Positions 58,845 to 64,000 of a stretch of DNA of 64,000 nucleotides are shown here, in pieces (positions within the stretch are counted from its first letter, which is position 1; every line of letters begins with the position of its first letter). This DNA is from Myxococcales bacterium. Its GTDB lineage: Bacteria > Myxococcota_A > Polyangia > Palsa-1104 > JAEUJZ01. The DNA is taken from contig JAEUKB010000036.1 of the NCBI GenBank assembly GCA_016794365.1, positions 1 through 64,000 on the forward strand. Reading direction: 5' to 3'. The notes beneath the pieces are model-generated. The model saw only the letters and a program-made list of their open reading frames with translations. It had not been told where the DNA came from and made no database searches. Position numbers and translations under genes: made by a program.

Positions 58845-60785
58845 CTACGAACCGGGGATGTAGTAGATCGGCGACGCCCAGGCACGCTCTTGGATGGTCC
58901 TTGGCACCTCGGGATCGCCACAAGGCGCCGGACGCGACCCCGCAGGCAGTGCGTTACACAGGTACGTGTTCCAGCGGCAGCTTGGGTTTTCCAGCACCCG
59001 CACGTAGTAGAACGCGGGCTGGCTCGGGTCGAACGTCGGGTCCGTCCACGTCCCGCACAGGCTGTCGGCCCCTGCCCCGCTGCGCACGCACGTCGAGACA
59101 TCCACCGCAGCCCCATTCTTCCGGTCCCCCGCTACGTCAAACACCGTCGTCTGGGCCACGCCACCCACCAGCGCTCCCTTGATGATCTGCACCACTTGCA
59201 GCGGCGTCCCTTCTCGACCCTGTTCGCCCGGATCGCGAAACGCCTGCACCACAAAGCGCGGCGGCTGACCACTGCGACCAGACAGCGTCCCGCCCATCGG
59301 CACCCCAAGCTGATAGCCCTTTTCCACCAGGCTCGGATCGCTGCACAGCCCGCTCGGCAGGTCGAAGCCCCCAAAGAAGCGCACCGTGATGCGCGGCCCG
59401 CTTGTCCCGAACGTCTCGCGCCGCTTCATCGCGTCAAACAGCGCCGGTCGCGAGTTCTCTTCCGCCCATACGCCCACCAGTCCACCGGGGGAAAACTCCA
59501 TCCCGCCAATCGTGATCCCGCCTGGCCCAAGCTGCTTGTCCGGTGTGTCATCGTCCAGCCCGCGATGACCGACAAAGCGGGACTCCTCGACATAGCCGGG
59601 GCTGCCGTTGTGGGTGTCGGTGCTGGCAATCAGACCCAGCTCGAGCGGGTTTACCCCCAGGCGCTGCTGCTCTTTGAGCCCTTCCAGAAGCGCATTGCGC
59701 ACGAAGTCCCGGCGCGACACACAGCCCGTCCGCGCAACGCCGCTGCTGCCCGTCCCTTCGCCACAGTCTGGCACCGTCTTGCGCAGCGTCTTTTCAAACC
59801 CGCACTGCTCATCGGGCGCTCCCAGCACCCCCGACAGACCGTTGCGACACTCCGAGTCGCCCTTGTGCTGATAGATCTCGAACAGTGGCTCCATGCTGCG
59901 CCGCAGCTCTGCCAGCTTGCGCTGCTCCTCCAGGCTCGCGCCCTCGGGATACTCGATGCGGAACATCTTGCCGTTGCTCTCGTTCGCGTTGTGCGGAATC
60001 GCCAGCACGTCACAGCCTGTCCGCGCATTCCGACACGCCGCATCGAGCGCCTGCCACAGCCCCTGCGGGGTCGGTTCCTCATAGTGCGTCACCGGCAGCG
60101 GCACCCGGTCATTGCGGAAGATCACGTTGCGATGCAGCGTCGATAAGCCCGGTGCGCCCGAGTACTCGTAGGCGACAAAGCTCGTAAATCGGCAGCTTGC
60201 GCTCTTGTCATAGGCTCCCTGCGCCGCCGTCTGAAGCCGCTGCCACGTTGCCGACAGCAGCTCCGCACAGCCGCTGCCATCGGGCGGACAGATGTCCTCG
60301 AACCGCTGCCGGTTGTCGAGCGCAAGCTGAAAGCCCAGGTTGGTGATCGCGCTGTTGCCGCCCTGGCGATAGCGCTGACAGGTCAGCGAGCCATAGCCCT
60401 GCGCACTCGGTGTGATGCACGCCTGCACTTCGCCCAGAAACTCGGAGTGATCCGTCACCGCCGCAAAGTCGAGCGGCCGACCCAGCCGGATCTTGCGCGT
60501 GCCCTGCCCCATCGCATCCAGCGGCGGCAGCGCGATCTCATCCCCTTGCGCAAAGCGATAGGCCTGCTCGGGCGTCACCCGCACGTCGAACGCATAGGCA
60601 TCAAACGACAGGCTGGTGTGGACGTGTAGATCCCCAAAGAACGCCTGGCGCAGCGGGCTGTGCGCAGCGCACGGATCGCGCGGCTCGACATACACCACCA
60701 CGGGCGCTGGCTCCGGCTCCGCACAGGACACCAGCAGCATGCAACAGGGCAGCACAAGCATTGGCAACGTGGCGCGTCTCGTCAT
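58845..60785 (-). CDS. DUF3604 (PHP-like) lipoprotein
   Basis: A 646-residue lipoprotein with lipobox LLVSC (Cys21). It has the DUF3604 metal-site pattern: 'GDLHVHTSLSFDAYAF' (His54, His56), 'FAAVTDHSEFLGEVQACIT', 'DVLAIPHNANESNGKMF' and 'LGLIASTDTHNGSPG', which together resemble a PHP-type phosphoesterase metal centre. The function of DUF3604 proteins is unestablished. It lies 3 bases downstream of the HupE/UreJ gene in the same operon and is convergent with the ABC-F gene. Confidence 0.88.
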   Translation of the reverse strand: MTRRATLPMLVLPCCMLLVSCAEPEPAPVVVYVEPRDPCAAHSPLRQAFFGDLHVHTSLSFDAYAFDVRVTPEQAYRFAQGDEIALPPLDAMGQGTRKIRLGRPLDFAAVTDHSEFLGEVQACITPSAQGYGSLTCQRYRQGGNSAITNLGFQLALDNRQRFEDICPPDGSGCAELLSATWQRLQTAAQGAYDKSASCRFTSFVAYEYSGAPGLSTLHRNVIFRNDRVPLPVTHYEEPTPQGLWQALDAACRNARTGCDVLAIPHNANESNGKMFRIEYPEGASLEEQRKLAELRRSMEPLFEIYQHKGDSECRNGLSGVLGAPDEQCGFEKTLRKTVPDCGEGTGSSGVARTGCVSRRDFVRNALLEGLKEQQRLGVNPLELGLIASTDTHNGSPGYVEESRFVGHRGLDDDTPDKQLGPGGITIGGMEFSPGGLVGVWAEENSRPALFDAMKRRETFGTSGPRITVRFFGGFDLPSGLCSDPSLVEKGYQLGVPMGGTLSGRSGQPPRFVVQAFRDPGEQGREGTPLQVVQIIKGALVGGVAQTTVFDVAGDRKNGAAVDVSTCVRSGAGADSLCGTWTDPTFDPSQPAFYYVRVLENPSCRWNTYLCNALPAGSRPAPCGDPEVPRTIQERAWASPIYYIPGS

Positions 60786-60788
60786 GGC

Positions 60789-61772
60789 CTACAAGCTCCC
60801 AAACAGCGCAGCCGAGCGCAGAAGCGTCCACGCCGCAGCCGTCGATCCAAGTACGTATCCCAGCGTGCGAACCAGCCCGGCCCGCACAAGCAAGCGCAGC
60901 GGACCGAGAAGCAGCAGCACACACCCAAGCTGCCCCAGCTCGACCCCCAGGTTGAACGCCAAAAGCGACAGCGGAAGCTGCCCCGCAGGCAGGCCCACTT
61001 CGCGCAGCGCCGAAGCAAAGCCCAGCCCATGCAGCAGCCCAAACAGCACCGCGAGCAGCGCCGGATGGCTCAGTCGGCGCGACGACTCGGGCGATCCACT
61101 GGCCGAGCCGACCACTTCCCGCGCCAGGCACAACACGCTCAGCGCGATGAGCGCCTCGACCAGCTGCGCGGGCGGCTGCACCCAACCGAGCGTCGCCAAC
61201 ACCAGCGTCACGCTATGCCCCACCGTAAAGGCCGACACCGTCCCCACAAGCCCACGCACCGATCGCACCAGCAGCAGCAGCCCGGCGAGCAGCAGCAAGT
61301 GGTCGATGCCCGTCACGATGTGCCAAATCCCCAGCCGAACAAAGCGCGTGACCGTCTCGCTCACCGGCACCGCCTTTCCCACGTCCCGCGCCGGGATGTC
61401 CAGCGGCTCACTGCGCAGCAGCACGCTCAGCGACTCGCCGTCCAGAAACTGAATCGACACCACCGCTTCGCCCAGCGGCCCATTCCACAGTGCGAGCCGC
61501 TGCCCACGCAGGCCGACTTCTCCGCAGCTCAGGATGCCCGTAGCCCGCTCAGACTCCGTGCTGGGCGCAAGCTGAAGCTGACAGTGCGCCGGATAGTGAA
61601 GCCGCGAAGACTCCGAGAGCGGTACACCGGGCGGCGGCACTTGCTCTAGGACAAAGCGTCCGGGCTGAACCTCCTGCAAGGTGATCACAGTCGGAGCAAA
61701 GGTATGCGCGCGCGCCATCCCGCCAAGGCCGAGAAGCAGCCACAGCACCCCAAGCAGCCGCCACAGGCTCAT
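60789..61772 (-). CDS. HupE/UreJ-family membrane protein
   Basis: A 327-residue protein: a signal peptide (to 'GMARAHTF'), an extracytoplasmic domain of ~130 residues, then six or seven helices with the HupE/UreJ signature: 'RLGIWHIVTGIDHLLLLAGLLLL', 'VSAFTVGHSVTLVLATLG', 'VVGSASG', 'LFGLLHGLGFASAL', 'LLAFNLGVELGQLG'. The His in HIVTGIDH and GHS are typical metal-permease residues; relatives carry nickel for hydrogenase and urease. Substrate here is inferred. The ATG start overlaps the upstream isomerase stop (ATGA). Confidence 0.9.
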   Translation of the reverse strand: MSLWRLLGVLWLLLGLGGMARAHTFAPTVITLQEVQPGRFVLEQVPPPGVPLSESSRLHYPAHCQLQLAPSTESERATGILSCGEVGLRGQRLALWNGPLGEAVVSIQFLDGESLSVLLRSEPLDIPARDVGKAVPVSETVTRFVRLGIWHIVTGIDHLLLLAGLLLLVRSVRGLVGTVSAFTVGHSVTLVLATLGWVQPPAQLVEALIALSVLCLAREVVGSASGSPESSRRLSHPALLAVLFGLLHGLGFASALREVGLPAGQLPLSLLAFNLGVELGQLGCVLLLLGPLRLLVRAGLVRTLGYVLGSTAAAWTLLRSAALFGSL

Positions 61773-62656
61773 TGCGTCGGCCTCTCGATGACGACTTGGT
61801 AGCGCTGCCGCAGCGCGTCCAGGGCTTGCCGACGCCGCAGCGACTTCTGAGACTCCTCGACATCCAGCCGCAGCCGCTCCCGGAGCTGCTCAAACGGCGG
61901 AAGCTGCCCCGCCTGCCGCGCCGCGACCTGGACCAGATGCAGCCCGTGCGCAGACGCAAGCGGCGCGGACCACTGCCCATCAGCCAGCCGAAACGCCGCC
62001 GCCGCAAGCTCCGTAGAAAAGATCCGCGCAAGCTCCTCCTCACTGTGTAGCGGCAACTCGGTCCCAAGCGGATGAGGATCCCCCAGCGTCTGCGCCGCCC
62101 CCACCAAGGCCCCTTCCGCCTGCTGCCCAAGCGCGGTCCGCAGCGACAGCGCCGCCGCTTGCAGATCGTTCGGGTGCCGCTCACGGCTGACAAAGACCTG
62201 ACGCAAGGCAATCCGGCTCGGCAGCTCGTAGCGGGTCCGCGCACGCTCAAGCTGGGCCCGCAGCTCGGCCTCAGTCGGGACTTGTCGCGGCTGGAGCGCC
62301 TCGGCCAGATACTCCATCTTCTGGATCAGCCGCCGCCGCACGATGATGTCGCCTTCGCCCAGTCGCCGTCTCACCGCTTCGCGAAACAGCACTTCCCCAT
62401 CGATGTCCTCACCAAGCGCCACGCGCAGCAGCGACTCGCTTGGGGGATGACCATCTCGGCGCGCTAGCTCGGCCTGACGCGCCGCCACCAGCTCCTTGGG
62501 AATCACCACCCGCTCGACCGGCGCAGGCCGCCACAGCAGCCACGCCCCCGACAGCAGGCTCCCCAGCAGTGCAAAGTGGACCAGTGGCTCTCTTAGCAAC
62601 CACACAAGTGGCGCGGCGAGTGGAAAACGACCCGGAGCATCGGCACGCCGACTCAT
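61769..62656 (-). CDS. Membrane-anchored parvulin-type peptidyl-prolyl isomerase
   Basis: A 295-residue protein with an N-terminal membrane segment (residues ~24-40, VHFALLGSLLSGAWLLW) and a parvulin-like C-terminal domain: 'IALRQVFVSRERHPNDLQAAALSLRTAL', 'GAAQTLGDPHPLGTELPLHSEEELARIF' and 'HGLHLVQVAARQAGQLPPFEQL', as in PpiC/SurA relatives. The start is ATG 62656; an in-frame start at 62749 adds 31 residues with no visible role. It is first in a three-gene operon, so it probably folds the exported HupE/UreJ domain or the DUF3604 protein. Confidence 0.85.
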   Translation of the reverse strand: MSRRADAPGRFPLAAPLVWLLREPLVHFALLGSLLSGAWLLWRPAPVERVVIPKELVAARQAELARRDGHPPSESLLRVALGEDIDGEVLFREAVRRRLGEGDIIVRRRLIQKMEYLAEALQPRQVPTEAELRAQLERARTRYELPSRIALRQVFVSRERHPNDLQAAALSLRTALGQQAEGALVGAAQTLGDPHPLGTELPLHSEEELARIFSTELAAAAFRLADGQWSAPLASAHGLHLVQVAARQAGQLPPFEQLRERLRLDVEESQKSLRRRQALDALRQRYQVVIERPTQ

Positions 62657-62768
62657 GGCTGCGCATCGTTTGCCAAACCACGCACCCGGTGCAAGCCCCA
62701 ATCCCAACCAGGGCTGTAGTCTGCCCGTGCGGTTGCCGAGGCCGCGCAAAGCATGCTACGAGCCAGAC

Positions 62769-63518
62769 ATGCGCCCCCACTGGCCGATTGCCCTGCTGCT
62801 GCTTCTTTGGGGACCGAGCGTGGCCGCGCATCCGCAGTTCGCCCTGTCCACCATCAATCGCTACGGTCGGCTGGTGCTCTTGCCCGGCAGGCTCCTGCTT
62901 GACTATTCCCTGATGGTGGGGGAAGTCCCGGCGGCGCAGCTTCACAAGCAGGCCGACCGCGATGGTGACGGCCAGCTCTCCCCGCCAGAGCTGCAAGCGA
63001 TCCATGCAGAGCTACGCCGCGCGGTCGAAAAAGACCTGGTGATCTCGCTCGATGGCCAGCCGCTGCCCCTTGCGCTTCAACCGGCCCACAGCCCGCCCAA
63101 GCCACCGGCTGCCCCGGCGACCTCGTTTGCGGTCGAGCTGTCCGCCCAAGCCACCTGGCCAAGCGACGGCAAGGCGCACCAGCTTCGCTACGAAGACCGA
63201 GCCGACCTGCCGCCCGTTGGCGAAGTCGAGCTGCGCATTGAAGACAGCCCGGACATCCTGCTTGAGCAGACCTACAGCGGCAGTGCGGTCGCCACGCAAG
63301 AGCCCAAGCAAGCCCAGCCCAACCAGGTGCCGACCCTGTTTCGCCAGTTTGGGCCGCCACGCTCGCTTTTGTCCGACCGATCGGTGACGGTGCGCTTTGC
63401 CCAAAGGCCGCTCGCCCCGCCAGAGCCCACGCTGCCGTGGCGCGCCCTGCTGGCCTTCGCCGCGCTCCTTGCGCTGGTCGGCATTCCACTTGTCACCCGC
63501 AAGCTGCTGCGACACTAG
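62769..63518 (+). CDS. EF-hand protein resembling the N-terminal part of NicO-type permeases
   Basis: A 249-residue exported protein with signal peptide ending 'VAA-HP'. 'HPQFALSTINRYGRLVLLPGRLLLDYSLMVGEVPAAQL' matches the 'HPLGNFSVNRYSRIEL..' start of secreted N-terminal domains in NicO-type transporters. A canonical EF-hand loop follows: D63, D65, D67, G68, L70, E74 (DRDGDGQLSPPE). A single C-terminal helix (~224-243) ends the protein; the multi-helix permease is absent. It is divergent from the parvulin/HupE operon by 112 bases. Similarity is by eye and the function is unknown. Confidence 0.75.
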   Translation: MRPHWPIALLLLLWGPSVAAHPQFALSTINRYGRLVLLPGRLLLDYSLMVGEVPAAQLHKQADRDGDGQLSPPELQAIHAELRRAVEKDLVISLDGQPLPLALQPAHSPPKPPAAPATSFAVELSAQATWPSDGKAHQLRYEDRADLPPVGEVELRIEDSPDILLEQTYSGSAVATQEPKQAQPNQVPTLFRQFGPPRSLLSDRSVTVRFAQRPLAPPEPTLPWRALLAFAALLALVGIPLVTRKLLRH

Positions 63519-63530
63519 GGGCAGCGCCCA

Positions 63531-63548
63531 AAATCCGCCAGCGGATTT
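63531..63548. promoter_or_regulatory. 18-bp palindrome upstream of the P450
   Basis: AAATCCGC-CA-GCGGATTT is a near-perfect palindrome 96 bases before the P450 ATG and 12 bases after the stop of the EF-hand gene. It may be an operator or a stem. No T-run follows, so an intrinsic terminator is unlikely. A TATGAT box occurs at 63631-63636, close to the start codon. Confidence 0.3.
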
Positions 63549-63644
63549 GCCAGGTGTTCTAAGTCATCTGCCGGAAACGTAGTGTTCTTGACCACTTGGC
63601 GACGGCAGACTCACCGACCAAAGGCTCGGCTATGATGTCCGGCT

Positions 63645-64000
63645 ATGCACGAACAAACAGCCGCTCCCTTGGTGTTCAATCCCTACGATCCCGCGTTTAA
63701 CCGCGATCCGTTCCCCACGCTCAAGCGCTTTCGGCAAGAGCAGCCGATCTACTACTACGCGCCGGTCCAGGGCTTCATCTTCTTCCGCTATCGCGACATG
63801 ATGGCGCTGTACCGAGAGCCACGCCTGGGTCATGACCCCACGCTCGGCGCAGGCTTTCCCCCCGAGCTGCGCGCTGCCTTCCCCGACTTTGTGTCCCTGC
63901 GAGAAAACGACCTGTTTGTGGTCGATAGCAGCTCGCATGCGCGCATCCGACGCCTGGTCAACCCGCTGTTCGGACCGCGTGCCATCGAAAGCCACCGCGA
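63645..64000 (+). CDS. Cytochrome P450 (N-terminal part, cut by window end)
   Basis: The first 118 codons of a cytochrome P450. It starts at ATG 63645: 'FNPYDPAFNRDPFPTLKRFRQEQPIYY', then 'FFRYRDMMALYREPRLGHD', the 'DSSSHARIRRLVNPLFGPRAIE' segment corresponding to the C-helix region (HxRxR, where the HARIRRLV ring holds heme propionates). The I-helix, ExxR and heme-Cys motifs lie beyond the window. It is bacterial class I-like with no membrane anchor; substrate unknown. Confidence 0.9.
   Translation, partial: MHEQTAAPLVFNPYDPAFNRDPFPTLKRFRQEQPIYYYAPVQGFIFFRYRDMMALYREPRLGHDPTLGAGFPPELRAAFPDFVSLRENDLFVVDSSSHARIRRLVNPLFGPRAIESHR

Noticed and set aside
58890..60146. A 418-codon plus-strand open frame over the DUF3604 gene
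   Set aside because: Arg/His/Pro-rich antisense frame with no recognisable domain; DUF3604 metal motifs are on the other strand.

Overview
The window is a 64 kb piece of a G+C-rich chromosome (about 60% by eye) from a diderm (Gram-negative) bacterium. Outer-membrane biogenesis genes (bamA, a Skp/OmpH chaperone, a lolD-type ATPase), FadL-like and lipobox-bearing surface proteins, a C-terminal 'choice-of-anchor'-style beta-helix lipoprotein, PilZ/PEGA and WD40 proteins, and many single-gene or short transcription units point to a Myxococcota/deltaproteobacteria-like organism. This placement is inference; no rRNA is present. Genes are dense on both strands. I found no insertion sequence, prophage, integron or CRISPR array, and no gap between genes exceeds 300 bases.

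Layout. 0.2-6 kb: S9 peptidase, small membrane protein, GT2 glycosyltransferase, membrane protein joining a PilZ domain to two PEGA domains. 6-11.6 kb: gamma-glutamyltransferase, HrpB helicase, DMT permease. 11.6-15.3 kb (minus): a tightly coupled trio of divergent proteins, ETF-alpha-like, ETF-beta-like and NDP-forming acyl-CoA-synthetase-like. 15.5-20.2 kb: anchored WD40 protein, lipocalin-like protein, thiolase. 20.4-31.4 kb (all minus): three coupled membrane/glycosyltransferase genes, M13 peptidase, a flippase-like protein, GH36 alpha-galactosidase and an MFS transporter. 31.6-35.3 kb: an App1-like DUF2183 protein, larB and larC of the nickel-pincer cofactor pathway, and a 60-residue protein. 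35.5-42 kb: lolD-bamA-skp-fabZ followed by two coupled lipoproteins. 42-47.6 kb: 3,5-diaminohexanoate dehydrogenase, hemE, a processive GT2, a sugar-1-phosphate nucleotidyltransferase and a lipoprotein. 47.6-53.6 kb: acyl-CoA dehydrogenase divergent from a MerR regulator, a FadL-like porin, a beta-helix lipoprotein and tRNA-Gly(CCC). 53.9-58.8 kb: TPR-like protein, glutamate-type dehydrogenase, alpha/beta hydrolase, ABC-F ATPase. 58.8-64 kb: a minus-strand operon (parvulin isomerase, HupE/UreJ, DUF3604 lipoprotein) divergent from an EF-hand protein resembling the N-terminal part of NicO-type permeases, then a cytochrome P450 cut by the window end.

How the genes work together. The envelope cluster (35.5-42 kb) builds and loads the outer membrane but lacks lpxD and lpxA at the usual places. 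Lipid/acyl-CoA genes (thiolase, acyl-CoA dehydrogenase with its MerR regulator, FadL-like porin, fabZ) are scattered. Two nickel-suggestive loci (larBC; HupE/UreJ with a NicO-N-like protein) lie 26 kb apart. The strongest candidate for an undescribed system is the ETF-like/CoA-ligase-like trio at 11.6-15.3 kb: each protein keeps family signatures, but the alpha subunit has lost its FAD domain.
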